Notes: generated by a model not told the origin, from the letters alone. Numbered from the stretch's first letter, positions 21,748-31,402 are shown. The stretch: 35,210 bases of DNA from an uncultured Nitratireductor sp. (GCF_913053745.1 NZ_CAJXGF010000029.1:1-35210); one strand, 5' to 3'. Numbers and translations: made by a program.

Positions 21748-22458
21748 TCATGCATCGGAATCGACCGTCATCTGTGTTTCGTCGAGCTTCGGTCGCTGAA
21801 CCGGAAGCTGGGACCCCGTCACCACATAATAGGCATTCTCGGCGATGTTCGTCACATGATCGCCGATGCGTTCAAGATTCTTGGCGCAAAAGAGGAGATG
21901 CGTGCACGATGTGATGTTGCGCGGATCTTCCATCATATAGGTCAGCAATTCGCGGAAAACCGACGTGTACTGGATGTCGATCTTCTCATCCTCGTCGCGC
22001 AGCCGGATTAAGGCTTCGGCATCGCGCTTCACATAATGTTCGACAACGGCGTCGACCTGGTGCAGCACCAGACCGGCCATGGCATCGATGGAATGCGCGA
22101 GCGTGCGCGGCGTGGCGCTTTGCCCGACCGCGCCGACGCGTTTGGCGATGTTCTTGGCGAGGTCGCCGATGCGTTCGAGATCGGCGGCCATGCGGATCGC
22201 GCCGACAACGCTGCGCAAATCCTGCGCCATCGGCTGGCGCTTGGCGATCAGCGTGATGGAGCGCTCGTCGAGATCGCGCTGCTTGGCATCCATGATCGTG
22301 TCGTCAGAAATGACGCGTTGCGCCAATGCCGTGTCGGAGTTGAGCAACGCATTGGTCGAAGCGCGCGTCATCGCCCCGGAGAGATCGCCCATGTCGCGGA
22401 TGAGACGGTCGATTTCACCGAGTTCCTCATCGAAGGAGCTGACTGTGTGCTCGCCCAT
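21748..22458 (-). CDS. phoU: Phosphate signalling regulator PhoU
   Basis: 236 residues, all helical, with two PhoU repeats of three helices each. Each repeat carries the metal-binding E/DxxxD signature: AADLERIGDLAKNIAK (first) and AKNLERIGDHVTNIAEN (second). PhoU connects the Pst transporter to PhoR and keeps the Pho response off when phosphate is sufficient. AAGGAAAC precedes the ATG. It lies 34 bp after pstB and 34 bp before phoB in one operon, so the whole module is set by the Pho box ahead of pstS. Confidence 0.95.
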   Translation of the reverse strand: MGEHTVSSFDEELGEIDRLIRDMGDLSGAMTRASTNALLNSDTALAQRVISDDTIMDAKQRDLDERSITLIAKRQPMAQDLRSVVGAIRMAADLERIGDLAKNIAKRVGAVGQSATPRTLAHSIDAMAGLVLHQVDAVVEHYVKRDAEALIRLRDEDEKIDIQYTSVFRELLTYMMEDPRNITSCTHLLFCAKNLERIGDHVTNIAENAYYVVTGSQLPVQRPKLDETQMTVDSDA

Positions 22459-22492
22459 GGTCTGTTTCCTTATCTATGCGGTTGCCGCGCCG

Positions 22493-23308
22493 TCAGCCGA
22501 AGCGTCCAGTGATGTAATCCTGGGTGCGCTTGTCATCCGGATTGGTGAACATCTTGTCGGTCGGACCTTCCTCGACGAGGTTGCCGAGATGGAACATGGC
22601 CGTGCGCTGCGAAACACGCGCCGCCTGCTGCATGGAGTGCGTCACAATCACGATCGTGTAGTTCTCGCGCAATTCGTCGATCAGTTCCTCGACCTTGGCC
22701 GTGGCAATGGGATCGAGGGCCGAGCAGGGCTCGTCCATGAGGATAACCTCGGGCGAAACCGCGATGGCCCGCGCTATGCATAAGCGCTGCTGCTGGCCGC
22801 CGGAGAGCCCGGTGCCGGGTTCATGCAGCCGGTCCTTCACCTCGTTGAAGAGGCCCGCCTTCTGCAGGCTTGCCTCGACGATCTCGTCGAACTCCGACTT
22901 CTTCGCGGCCAGGCCGTGAATGCGCGGGCCGTAGGCGATGTTCTCGTAGATCGACTTGGGGAAAGGGTTCGGCTTCTGGAACACCATGCCGACACGGGCA
23001 CGCAACTCCACCACGTCGATCCTGGGATCGTAAACATCCTCGTCGTCGAGCGTGATCCTGCCGGTTATCCGGGCTATATCGATCGTATCGTTCATGCGGT
23101 TCAGGCAACGCAGAAAGGTGGATTTGCCACAGCCCGAGGGTCCGATCAGGGCCGTCACCTGGTTTTCGCGAACGTTCAGATTGACATCGAAGAGCGCCTG
23201 TTTCTCGCCATAGAAGACACAAACGTCTTCGCCGCGCATCTTGAGCGCATCAGGCTTTCGGCTCGCATCCAGTGCGTCTTCGACAGCAGCATCCGTGAGC
23301 ATATTCAT
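22493..23308 (-). CDS. pstB: Phosphate ABC transporter ATP-binding protein PstB
   Basis: 271 residues. Walker [10 protein letters not shown] (56-64), Q-loop [12 protein letters not shown] (109-120), ABC signature LSGGQQQR (168-175), Walker [13 protein letters not shown] and the switch His in VTHSM. It powers high-affinity phosphate import with PstA and PstC. The ATG at 23308 begins [14 protein letters not shown], with GGAG nine bases before it and pstA ending 14 bp upstream. The open frame continues further back into pstA, but that part is out of frame with pstA and is not part of the protein. Confidence 0.96.
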   Translation of the reverse strand: MNMLTDAAVEDALDASRKPDALKMRGEDVCVFYGEKQALFDVNLNVRENQVTALIGPSGCGKSTFLRCLNRMNDTIDIARITGRITLDDEDVYDPRIDVVELRARVGMVFQKPNPFPKSIYENIAYGPRIHGLAAKKSEFDEIVEASLQKAGLFNEVKDRLHEPGTGLSGGQQQRLCIARAIAVSPEVILMDEPCSALDPIATAKVEELIDELRENYTIVIVTHSMQQAARVSQRTAMFHLGNLVEEGPTDKMFTNPDDKRTQDYITGRFG

Positions 23309-23322
23309 GTCCTTCCACTCCG

Positions 23323-24639
23323 TTACCAGCGACGCTCGACGCGCCGCCGCAGAATAATGGCGGTGATGTTCATCACGGCGAGGAACAGCAACAGCACGAT
23401 GATAGCGCCCGAGGTGCGTTCGACAAACGCGCGTTCGGCCTCGTTCGCCCACATGTAGATCTGAACCGGCAGCGCCGTGGCGGGATCGAGCGGCGTGGTC
23501 GGGTAATCGGCCACGAAGGCCACCATGCCGATGAGAAGCAGGGGAGCCGTTTCGCCAAGCGCCTGCGCCAGACCGATAATCGTGCCCGTCAGAATGCCGG
23601 GCGCGGCCAGCGGCAACACATGGTGGAACACCGTCTGGGTGCGCGAGGCGCCAAGACCGAGTGCGGCCGAGCGGATCGACGGCGGCACGGCGCGCAGCGC
23701 GGCGCGCGTTGCGATGATGATCGTCGGCAGCGTCATAAGCGTCAGCACCAGACCGCCCACCAGCGAGGCGGAACGCGGCAGGTGCATGAAGTTGATGAAC
23801 ACGGCCAGGCCGAGAAGACCGAAGACGATGGACGGAACGGCCGCCAGATTGTTGATGTTGACCTCGATCAGATCGGTCAGCTTGTTCTGCGGCGCGAACT
23901 CCTCGAGATAGATCGAGGCGGCCACGCCGATAGGCAGGGCCAGAAGCAGAACGATCAGCATCATGTAGAGCGACCCGACGATGGCGACGCCCATGCCTGC
24001 CGTTTCGGGACGGCTCGACGCGCCGCGGGTGAAGAGACCGGTGTTGAAGCGTTGCTCCAGAACGCCATCGGCCTCCATGGTGCGGATCCATTCGAGCTGC
24101 TGGTCAGACACCTTGCGGCGGCTTTCATCCACCTCGAGATTGACCTGCCCCTTGATGGCCGAATCGACATCGCCGCTCGCCAGCACCCACACATTCCGCG
24201 TCGTGCCGATGATCGACGGATCCGCCACCACCATATCGCGCAACTGCGTGCGTACGCCGTTTGAGATCAAACCGCCCGCCTCGCGAACGAGCCTGCGGTT
24301 CTCCGGATCGATGCCGAGCCTGGCAACGAGCGCGTCGGCCGCAAGCTTCGGATAATTCGCGGTCAGAAGCGTGTTCGGATCGGTCGCGCGCTCATTGTCC
24401 GGGTCGATCACGCTTTCGGCGAAGGTCACGTCCAGATTGATCGAGCTCTGCCAGAAAGCGGTATAGCCGTTGGAGAAGACCGACCACAAAAGCGCGGCCA
24501 GGAAGAAGATACCGACGGCGATGGCGATGATGCCGTAGATCCGGAAGCGCTGCTCCGCTGCATAGCGCTTCTTGATGCCGATGTCGCGCCGCGCGGTTGC
24601 CCGGGGGGCATCGCCCCCTTTGTAAACAGCGTCGCTCAT
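23323..24639 (-). CDS. pstA: Phosphate ABC transporter permease PstA (long DUF3333 form)
   Basis: 438 residues, longer than the roughly 290 of enteric PstA. The N-terminal half (to about 205) holds one membrane helix ([20 protein letters not shown]) and a large periplasmic DUF3333 region, the usual alphaproteobacterial form. The C-terminal half is the permease domain with the coupling helix motif ([25 protein letters not shown]) that contacts PstB. It starts with ATGA overlapping the pstC stop, so translation is coupled, and is followed by pstB after 14 bp. Confidence 0.95.
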   Translation of the reverse strand: MSDAVYKGGDAPRATARRDIGIKKRYAAEQRFRIYGIIAIAVGIFFLAALLWSVFSNGYTAFWQSSINLDVTFAESVIDPDNERATDPNTLLTANYPKLAADALVARLGIDPENRRLVREAGGLISNGVRTQLRDMVVADPSIIGTTRNVWVLASGDVDSAIKGQVNLEVDESRRKVSDQQLEWIRTMEADGVLEQRFNTGLFTRGASSRPETAGMGVAIVGSLYMMLIVLLLALPIGVAASIYLEEFAPQNKLTDLIEVNINNLAAVPSIVFGLLGLAVFINFMHLPRSASLVGGLVLTLMTLPTIIIATRAALRAVPPSIRSAALGLGASRTQTVFHHVLPLAAPGILTGTIIGLAQALGETAPLLLIGMVAFVADYPTTPLDPATALPVQIYMWANEAERAFVERTSGAIIVLLLFLAVMNITAIILRRRVERRW

Positions 24640-26108
24640 TCGTATTGCTCCCGGTATTTGCGCACGATGTAGAGCGCGAAGACATTCATGCCGAGGGTGA
24701 GCACGAACAGCGTCATGCCCAATGCGAAGGCCACCAGTGTTTGCGGGGACGTGAACTCCAGGTCGCCGGTGAGCTGGTTGACGATCTTGACCGTGATCGT
24801 CGTCATCGCCTCGAACGGGTTGAGCGTGAGATTTGCGGCAACGCCGGCGGCCAGAACCACGATCATGGTTTCACCGATGGCGCGCGAGGCCGTGAGAAGC
24901 AGGGCGCCGACAATACCTGGCAGGGCCGCCGGCAGAATGACCCGTTTGATCGTTTCGGATCGCGTCGCACCCAGCCCCAGCGAACCGTCGCGCATGGTGC
25001 GCGGCACGGCGGTGATGATGTCGTCGGAGAGCGAGGAGACGAACGGTATGAGCATGATGCCCATTACGAGCCCTGCCGTCAGAACGCTCTGCGCCTGGAT
25101 GAAGCCCGGCCCGCCGGCGATCGCCCCGCTCATATCACGCAGAAACGGACCCACCGTGACCAAGGCGAAGAACCCGTAGACGATGGTCGGGATGCCGGCC
25201 AGAACCTCAAGCAGCGGCTTGACCACCGAACGGACCCGCTTGGACGCATATTCGGCCATGTAGATCGCCGCCATAAGACCGACCGGAACGGCAAACAGCA
25301 TCGCCACGAAAGCGATGTAGACCGTGCCCGCCAGAAGCGGAATGAGGCCGAACTGCCCCTCCTGCGCTTCGGCGCCGGCGGCGGCGAAGCGTGGATCCCA
25401 CACAGTTCCGAAAAAGAAGTTGCTCAGCGACACCGAGCGGAAAAAGTGAATCGTTTCGAAGAGCATCGAGAAAACGATGCCGACCGTCGTCAAAATGGCA
25501 ATGGTGGAAGCGGCCAGAAGACCCCAGGTGATAACGCGCTCGACATTGTTTCTGGCGCGGCCACGCGGACGAACGCTTCTCAAACCGAGATAGGCGCCTC
25601 CCAGCGACATCAGGATCGCGATCACCGTGCCGATCATCGCTGCATTGTCCTGCATGGCGTTGAGATCGGTCGCGATGGGGATCATGTAGTCCTGTGTGTC
25701 GGAGGCCAGGGCCACGCCACGTTCCGCAAGAATCGGGCGCAGATCCTCGAAGCGTGTCGGAAGCTCAGCAAAGGCGGGATCGCCTTCGATCCGGCGCAGC
25801 CCCTCGGCGAGATTGCGCACCATGCCCAACGCCAGTGAGCGGCTCGCAATGGCGCTGTCTTCCGCCTGCGTGGGCATGCGTTCGCTGATGGCGCGATCCA
25901 CATAGGCATAGCTGCCAGCCGACCAGGCCACCAGGAAAAGCAGTGCCGGCAAAACCGCAAGCAGGAACACCCACCAGCCGTGATAATGTGCCCGCGAATG
26001 CGGCTTCTCGGTCGCAGCGGCGCTCTGCTTTCTGGCACGCGCATTGCCAAGCACGTAACCGACGACGCCGATGAACACGATGATGGTAAGGAGAAGTCCC
26101 CAGGCCAC
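24636..26108 (-). CDS. pstC: Phosphate ABC transporter permease PstC (long form)
   Basis: 490 residues. Helices at the N-terminus (LLLTIIVFIGVVGYVLG and WVFLLAVLPALLFLVAWSAG) flank a cytoplasmic segment; a periplasmic region of about 100 residues follows, then the permease domain with SLGLGATRSETIKRVILPAALPGI as its coupling loop. It pairs with PstA to form the channel. The GTG at 26108 is supported by AGGGGG just upstream. It lies 103 bp after pstS, with a strong hairpin in the gap, and overlaps pstA by 4 bp. Confidence 0.95.
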   Translation of the reverse strand: MAWGLLLTIIVFIGVVGYVLGNARARKQSAAATEKPHSRAHYHGWWVFLLAVLPALLFLVAWSAGSYAYVDRAISERMPTQAEDSAIASRSLALGMVRNLAEGLRRIEGDPAFAELPTRFEDLRPILAERGVALASDTQDYMIPIATDLNAMQDNAAMIGTVIAILMSLGGAYLGLRSVRPRGRARNNVERVITWGLLAASTIAILTTVGIVFSMLFETIHFFRSVSLSNFFFGTVWDPRFAAAGAEAQEGQFGLIPLLAGTVYIAFVAMLFAVPVGLMAAIYMAEYASKRVRSVVKPLLEVLAGIPTIVYGFFALVTVGPFLRDMSGAIAGGPGFIQAQSVLTAGLVMGIMLIPFVSSLSDDIITAVPRTMRDGSLGLGATRSETIKRVILPAALPGIVGALLLTASRAIGETMIVVLAAGVAANLTLNPFEAMTTITVKIVNQLTGDLEFTSPQTLVAFALGMTLFVLTLGMNVFALYIVRKYREQYE

Positions 26109-26167
26109 GAAGCCCCCTCTCCGGCATAGGCCGGCCGTTCAGTTCAGAACATTTCCACCAAGAGCGA

Positions 26168-26193
26168 ATGCAGGCGACTTCTGTCGCCTGCAT
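26168..26193 (-). other. Hairpin between pstS and pstC
   Basis: ATGCAGGCGAC (26168-26178) pairs perfectly over 11 bp with GTCGCCTGCAT (26183-26193) around a 4-nt loop, with no T-run. It lies 18 bp after the pstS stop. Such elements usually protect the upstream message, giving more of the binding protein than of the permease. Confidence 0.6.
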
Positions 26194-26211
26194 CGTCATG
26201 CGAAAACCGGA

Positions 26212-27249
26212 TTACATGGTCTCGCCGGCTTCAAAAGCCTTGCGCTGAGCGTCACGCTCCGCATCCGGAGCCGGTACCAGACCATAGTCGGCGAGCGGGC
26301 TCTCCGGGCCGACCATCTGATCGTCGAGGAAGAACTCGACATATTCCTTGAGGCCCGGAACGACACCGATATGCGCCTTCTTCACATAGAACTGAAGCGG
26401 ACGCGATACAGGGTATTCGCCAGCGGAGATCGTCTCGACCGTAGGCGTGATCTCGTTGATCGTGGCAACCTTCAGCTTGTCGGCATTGTTTTCGTAGAAG
26501 GAGAGGCCGAACACGCCGACGCCGGTCTTGTTGGCATCGATGCGGGCGAGCGTCTCGGTATAGTCGCCGTCGATGTCAACCGCGCCACCGTCCTTGCGGA
26601 CCGCAATGCAGGCGCTTTCGGCAGCATCTTCGTCGAGACCGGCAGCCTCGGCCGCCTTCAGGCCCTCGGCGACTTCACAACCGGCGGCAAGAACCTTTTC
26701 TTCGAACACTTCGCGGGTGCCGTGCTTTTCACCCGGGATGTAGGCGACGATGTCCCAGTCCGGCAGGTCCGGGTTCACCTCGTTCCATTTCTTGTAGGGA
26801 TTGTCGACGAGCTCGCCGTCGACAGCGACCTTGGCGGCGAGTGCCTTGTAAACGTCGACCGGCTCGAGCGCCCAATCCGGACCCTGGATATCCGTAGCGA
26901 AGACGATGCCGTCGTAACCGAACTGGACTTCCTGAATTTCCGTTACGCCGGCTTCGGCGCAGGCGGCAACTTCCTTTTCGCGGATCTTGCGCGAAGCGTT
27001 TGCAATGTCGATCGTGGCTTCGCCGACGCCCTTGCAGAACTCTTTAAGGCCCGCGGACGAACCACCGGACTCGACGACCGGAGTCTTGAAGTTCGGGAAG
27101 GTTTCGCCAAAGTTCTCGGCGACGATCTTGGCATAGGGGAGAACGGTCGACGAACCGGCGATCTGAAGCTGATCGCGGGCCGCAGCCGCACCGACCGCAC
27201 CGGCAAGGGCGATCGTGGCCGCCGAAGCGGAAAGAAGGAATTTGTTCAT
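26212..27249 (-). CDS. pstS: Phosphate-binding protein PstS
   Basis: 345 residues with a signal peptide (MNKFLLSASAATIALAGAVGA, cleaved near residue 24) and the mature start RDQLQIAGSSTVLPYA. GSSTV and SGGSSAGLKEF form parts of the phosphate site, and DIANASR follows. It binds phosphate in the periplasm and delivers it to PstCA. GGGAG lies 9 nt before the ATG at 27249; longer frames upstream run into the promoter. It is the first gene of pstSCAB-phoU-phoB, controlled by the Pho box at 27321-27349. A short GACGCC/GGCGTC hairpin (27281-27297) is in its leader. Confidence 0.96.
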   Translation of the reverse strand: MNKFLLSASAATIALAGAVGAAAARDQLQIAGSSTVLPYAKIVAENFGETFPNFKTPVVESGGSSAGLKEFCKGVGEATIDIANASRKIREKEVAACAEAGVTEIQEVQFGYDGIVFATDIQGPDWALEPVDVYKALAAKVAVDGELVDNPYKKWNEVNPDLPDWDIVAYIPGEKHGTREVFEEKVLAAGCEVAEGLKAAEAAGLDEDAAESACIAVRKDGGAVDIDGDYTETLARIDANKTGVGVFGLSFYENNADKLKVATINEITPTVETISAGEYPVSRPLQFYVKKAHIGVVPGLKEYVEFFLDDQMVGPESPLADYGLVPAPDAERDAQRKAFEAGETM

Positions 27250-27320
27250 TGGAGACAGCTCCCTGTTCGGAATTCGGTCAGACGCCCTCTCGGCGTCGGG
27301 GAGCGGAATAACAACTCTGT

Positions 27321-27349
27321 GTAACAGTTCCATGACAGTTACGTGTCAG
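27321..27349 (-). promoter_or_regulatory. Triple Pho box in front of pstS
   Basis: On the minus strand three 7-bp direct repeats spaced by exactly 4 bp: CTGACAC (27349-27343), CTGTCAT (27338-27332) and CTGTTAC (27327-27321). This is the PhoB consensus CTGTCAT with 11-bp periodicity. A -10-like GTTATT lies about 9 bp downstream (27307-27312), as expected for PhoB-activated promoters. Two repeats make a basic box, so the third extends the PhoB filament. Confidence 0.9.
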
Positions 27350-27766
27350 CCCGATTACGAACGAAAACTCCAGACATTTTCGGCAGAGCAATGCCAATCC
27401 GCGCGCCTTCGATCGACCGTTATATTGGCCGTCATACCCATACGGATGACGAAATGCATGTCGACCACAATATGGTGGAACAGCGGAGACCGTCGCGAAA
27501 AGCCGGGCGGGGGAACGCCATATAAAATGGCAAATCACACTTGGCTGGGTCTAAAACCCGGATGAATCCTGTTGGGGCTCGTTTGGATCACCCATGGCCC
27601 GCGAGATCTCCACCCGCCCGGAAAAAATCGGCCGATGTCGACCAATTATCTCAACTTTAGTGAGAGCCTTGTTTTCTCTAAATGGTGCGATCACGCCAGT
27701 GGATGAGAATGTTGAATATGAACGGGAAAATCGATTTTCTTCAGGTTCTTAATAATGGCACCGGGA
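27350..27766. other. Gene-free interval between the Pho box and the hybrid kinase
   Basis: About 420 bp, more AT-rich than the flanking genes, with only short open frames lacking ribosome sites. A 6-bp hairpin, CGTCAT/ATGACG (27430-27451), and a GCCAT/ATGGC-type dyad near 27520 are visible, but no T-run terminator follows the kinase gene. Nothing here matches phoR or a known small RNA. Confidence 0.5.
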
Positions 27767-30700
27767 TCATTTTGCGGACGACAATGCAGGTGAAAATTTC
27801 ACCCAGGAGTTGATCTTTTCCAAAAGCGCCCGCGGACTGATCGGCTTGGAAAGATAATCGTCCATCCCCGCCTCCAGACAAAGCTCCCTGTCCCCTTTCA
27901 GAGCATGCGCGGTTACCCCGATAATCGGCACCCGCGCAGAAGAACCTTGCTCAAGCCGGCGAATTTCCCGCGTCGCTTCCACACCGCTCATCCCCGGCAT
28001 CGAGACATCCATGAGGATCACGCCAGGGTTGCAGCGCTGCCGCGCGGTCACGGCGAGCCTGCCATTCTCGACGATTTCGAAACGCAGATCCGCCTCGCTC
28101 AGAATCTGGCGGAAAACGAGTTGATTCACCTCATTGTCTTCCGCGACGAGTACATCGATGCCCGCGGAGGCCTGCGCCTCGGGCTCAGACGCAATCAGAT
28201 CTTCCTCGGCTACATCGCCCGGCTCTTCGCCGGTGTGTGCGGGATCGCGATGCGCCACCGTGCCGTCCTGGGCGTCGGCGGCCGGCACCTCAGCCTTCTG
28301 TATGGCGCCGATGACCGCTTCCAGAAGCGCCGAAGAACGCGCGGGCTTGATCAAGTGGGACGCGATCGACAATTCGCGCGCGCCGAAGCCGGAAAGCGAC
28401 TGGTCGACCGATGTGAGCAACACCACCGGAATATGGGCGATCGGAGCCTCGGCCCGCATCGCTTCCACCATGTCCAGCCCATTCATGCCCGGCATCTGAT
28501 AGTCGACCACCACACAATCGACGCGCAGGCCCAGCTCCGCCGCGACGCGCAGCACATCCAGCCCTTCCCGCGCATCGCGTGCAACACAGGCATCGAACCC
28601 CCAATGCGCCATCTGCTCTCCAAGAATCATCCGATTGACGGCATTGTCGTCAACGACGAGAACCCGAGCGTTCGAGACTTCCCTCGGCGCAAGCGGCTGG
28701 GGCGCGGCGCCGGCGGCCTTGGGCAATGTCAGCGTGAACCAGAAGGTCGAGCCGCGTCCCTCGACGCTCTCGACGCCGATCTCGCCCCCCATCAGATCGA
28801 CCAGACGCGACGTGATCGCAAGGCCGAGGCCCGTTCCCTCGTGGCGACGTGTCGACGACGCGTCGACCTGGCTGAATTTGTCGAAGATCAGATGCCGTTT
28901 TTCCTGCGGAATACCGATGCCGGTATCGGTGACGCTGAACTGGAGTGCGAGCGCGCCGTCCGGCGTATTGCTGCCGCTGACATTGACCAGAACATGCCCT
29001 TTTTCGGTGAACTTGACACCATTTCCCACGAGATTCGTCAGAATCTGCCGCACCCGGCCGACATCGCCGACAACGGCCCGCGTGATTCCGGGATCCACGC
29101 GGACAATCAGTTCGAGATCCTTCTCCTTCGCGCGTGAGGACATGAGTGTGACCACATCGCCCACCGCCTCGCCGAGGTAGAAGGTCTCGGCTTCAAGAAC
29201 GATATGTCCTGCGTCGATCTTGGAGAAGTCCAGGATATCGTTGATGATGGTAAGAAGGGCGTTGCCCGACTTCAGGATGATATCCGCGAAGGTTTTCTGC
29301 TTGGCCGTCAACTCGGTCTTGGCCAGCAACTCGGTCATGCCGAGCACCCCGTTCATCGGCGTGCGAATCTCATGGCTCATATTGGCCAGGAACTCCGACT
29401 TTGCCCGGTCGGCGAGAATCGCCTCCTCGCGCGCGGCGTGCAATTCTTCCTCGCGCTGCTTGAGTTCGGTGATGTCGACGCGCACTCCCACGAAAGTGCC
29501 GTCTTCCGTACGCGTGTCGATCGCCTTGAACCAGCGCCCATTGGCATGGCTGCGCTCGAATATTCGATGGCGCACATGATAGGACCGCAGATAGCCTTCG
29601 ATCCAAGCTTCGGGGTCCGTGTCGTAGAGCGCGTCCAGATCCGGGTCGCCGCTCTGCCGGAAATAACCGGCATCGTGCGCCAGTTCGACCGCATCGCGCA
29701 GGGACTTGCCGGGCTGCATGGCCGGCACCATGGCCGGCAGCGCCTCGTGCAGTTTCCGATTGGCCAGCACATACTGATCGTCGCGATCGTAGATGACGAC
29801 GCCGGCGGGAAGCGATTCCAGAACTTCGGCGAGCTGCCGGCGCGCATCTTCAGCATCGTTTTCGCGCTTGCGGATATCGGAGATGTCGAACAAGGCGCCG
29901 ACCACGTAAGGTGTCCCGCTCTCGGTCTCCACGCGATGCTTGCGCACGATCCGGTATTTGCCGATGCCCGGCTGCTCGAAATCCTCCTCAACCTCGAAAT
30001 CCTCATGGGTATCGAGCACCTGCCGTTCGCTGGCCTCGAAACTCCGGGCCAATTCCGGCGACGTGTAGTCGGCGGCACGGCGGCCGAGAATATTATCGGC
30101 GTCCACGCCGAGCGTGCGCTTGAAGGCACGATTGACGAGCACGAAGCGGAGATCCTGGTCCTTGGCAAAAACCGGATTGGGCAGTTCATCCAGAATGGCC
30201 TCGGCAAGCTTGGCGGTCTCGAGCGCCGCTGCCAGCTCGTCCTCATGGCGCTTGAGCTTGGTGATGTCCGTGCAGATGCCGATCGTCCCGCCATCGGCAA
30301 TCCGTTTTTCGCGGTGCATGATCGAGCGCCCGTCATTGAAGCGGATCACGCTTTCGAAAGTGTCTTCGTTTCGGCGCAGTTCCAGCACCTGTTGAAGCCA
30401 GTCTTCCGGCTCGAGCCCATCCCGGAACCAGATGTCGCGCTCATTTCCCGCGCGCAGCAAATCCTCGAACGAAACGCCGGGTCGAATAACGTCTTCCAGC
30501 CCCGTATACATATCGATCATCGCCTGGTTGCTCAGCACCAGCCGATCGTCCGTATCGTAGTAGCAGAATGCGTCGCGAGTGACGTCGAGCGCCGCCATCA
30601 ACCTTGCGAGGTGGCCGTCACTGCCGGAAAAACGGTCGGGGTGAAAGGCGTCATCCGTGTCGCCCTGTCCGTCATGGCGCAGATGCTCCATCATGGGGGT

Positions 30701-31087
30701 GACGTTCTGAGCGACGCCGCGATACCCCAGAAACCGGTTCCGATCTCCGAAAACCGGGAACCCCGAAACGGAAACCCAGCGGCATTCCTCGGGTCCGCCT
30801 TCGAGATCGTAGATAAACTGCTGAAACGGCGCGCGCGCGGCCAAGAGTGCCTCATGCGCCTGCACGTCGCCGACCGGATGAAACGCATTGCGAACCAGCG
30901 TGATGCGCGATCGGCCTATGAACCGCTGCGGATCCAGGCCCGTGACGTTTCTGAATTCCTCGGAGATCCAGGTAAGCCGGTGTTCGGCGTCGGTTTCCCA
31001 CACCCAGCCGGACGCGGAACGCAACAAGTCGACCAGTTCGTTCCCGCGAAACCGCTGTTCAACGTCTGAGCCCCAGCCGGTACCCAA
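27767..31087 (-). CDS. Hybrid sensor histidine kinase with four PAS regions and two receivers
   Basis: 1106 residues, no membrane segment, so a cytoplasmic sensor. Order: PAS-like regions at about 20-135, 165-280, 295-410 and 425-545 (the last of PAS_7 type). HisKA with His572 (ANMSHEIRTPMNG) follows, then HATPase (N box TNLVGNGVKF, DTGIGIP, GTGLGLAI), receiver 1 with Asp862 (VVDYQMPGMNG) and receiver 2 with Asp1027 (LMDVSMPGMSG). There is no Hpt domain, so a separate phosphotransfer protein is expected. The TTG start at 31087 has AAGGGAG eight bases upstream. The signal and output are unknown. It precedes the pst operon on the same strand but is not PhoR-like. Confidence 0.9.
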   Translation of the reverse strand: MGTGWGSDVEQRFRGNELVDLLRSASGWVWETDAEHRLTWISEEFRNVTGLDPQRFIGRSRITLVRNAFHPVGDVQAHEALLAARAPFQQFIYDLEGGPEECRWVSVSGFPVFGDRNRFLGYRGVAQNVTPMMEHLRHDGQGDTDDAFHPDRFSGSDGHLARLMAALDVTRDAFCYYDTDDRLVLSNQAMIDMYTGLEDVIRPGVSFEDLLRAGNERDIWFRDGLEPEDWLQQVLELRRNEDTFESVIRFNDGRSIMHREKRIADGGTIGICTDITKLKRHEDELAAALETAKLAEAILDELPNPVFAKDQDLRFVLVNRAFKRTLGVDADNILGRRAADYTSPELARSFEASERQVLDTHEDFEVEEDFEQPGIGKYRIVRKHRVETESGTPYVVGALFDISDIRKRENDAEDARRQLAEVLESLPAGVVIYDRDDQYVLANRKLHEALPAMVPAMQPGKSLRDAVELAHDAGYFRQSGDPDLDALYDTDPEAWIEGYLRSYHVRHRIFERSHANGRWFKAIDTRTEDGTFVGVRVDITELKQREEELHAAREEAILADRAKSEFLANMSHEIRTPMNGVLGMTELLAKTELTAKQKTFADIILKSGNALLTIINDILDFSKIDAGHIVLEAETFYLGEAVGDVVTLMSSRAKEKDLELIVRVDPGITRAVVGDVGRVRQILTNLVGNGVKFTEKGHVLVNVSGSNTPDGALALQFSVTDTGIGIPQEKRHLIFDKFSQVDASSTRRHEGTGLGLAITSRLVDLMGGEIGVESVEGRGSTFWFTLTLPKAAGAAPQPLAPREVSNARVLVVDDNAVNRMILGEQMAHWGFDACVARDAREGLDVLRVAAELGLRVDCVVVDYQMPGMNGLDMVEAMRAEAPIAHIPVVLLTSVDQSLSGFGARELSIASHLIKPARSSALLEAVIGAIQKAEVPAADAQDGTVAHRDPAHTGEEPGDVAEEDLIASEPEAQASAGIDVLVAEDNEVNQLVFRQILSEADLRFEIVENGRLAVTARQRCNPGVILMDVSMPGMSGVEATREIRRLEQGSSARVPIIGVTAHALKGDRELCLEAGMDDYLSKPISPRALLEKINSWVKFSPALSSAK

Positions 31088-31283
31088 ATTTTACGCTCCC
31101 TTGCAAGGCACACTACGAGCCTTCCCGCGACTTCAACGCATCGGTGCCAGTGTGATGATCAAGGCTTAACGATTTGCAAAGCATAAGAAGGGATCGCGGA
31201 AGCATCTTCGCAAACGGAGCTTGCCTGTCGCTGGAATAGCGGACGGACCACCAAAGAATGCCAAGGAAGCGCGTAAGGAGAAA

Positions 31284-31359
31284 TGGCACTCCCAAGGGGA
31301 CTCGAACCCCTGTTTCCGCCGTGAGAGGGCGGCGTCCTAGACCGCTAGACGATGGGAGC
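31284..31359 (-). tRNA. tRNA-Glu (anticodon CTC)
   Basis: A 76-nt cloverleaf with encoded CCA. The acceptor arm is GCTCCCA with TGGGAGT, the anticodon arm is CCGCC-CTCTCAC-GGCGG with CTC at positions 34-36, and the T arm is AGGGG-TTCGAGT-CCCCT. It reads GAG codons. A good sigma-70 promoter lies 15 bp upstream. Confidence 0.96.
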
Positions 31360-31373
31360 GCAGCGATTGCGGC

Positions 31374-31402
31374 GATATAGTCGCCTTCGCCGGCAAATGC
31401 AA
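31374..31402 (-). promoter_or_regulatory. Sigma-70-type promoter of tRNA-Glu
   Basis: On the minus strand TTGCAT (31402-31397), 17 nt, TATATC (31379-31374). It is close to the vegetative consensus and ends about 15 bp before the tRNA. It sits in the 60 bp between the tRNA and the stop of the VOC gene. Confidence 0.65.

Noticed and set aside
23309-24091. Long in-frame extension upstream of pstB that would give a 532-residue protein
   Set aside because: It overlaps pstA in another frame and has a biased composition (Arg, His, Gly). The true PstB begins at 23308 with a ribosome site and a normal N-terminus.
30708-30760. Second copy of the palindromic element suggested by CCGAAAACCGG within the kinase gene
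   Set aside because: It lies in conserved coding sequence, and the matching arm is missing.
29204-31069. A 621-codon open frame on the plus strand opposite the hybrid kinase
   Set aside because: It is antisense to a clear kinase along its whole length, lacks domains and arises from the codon bias of the real gene.
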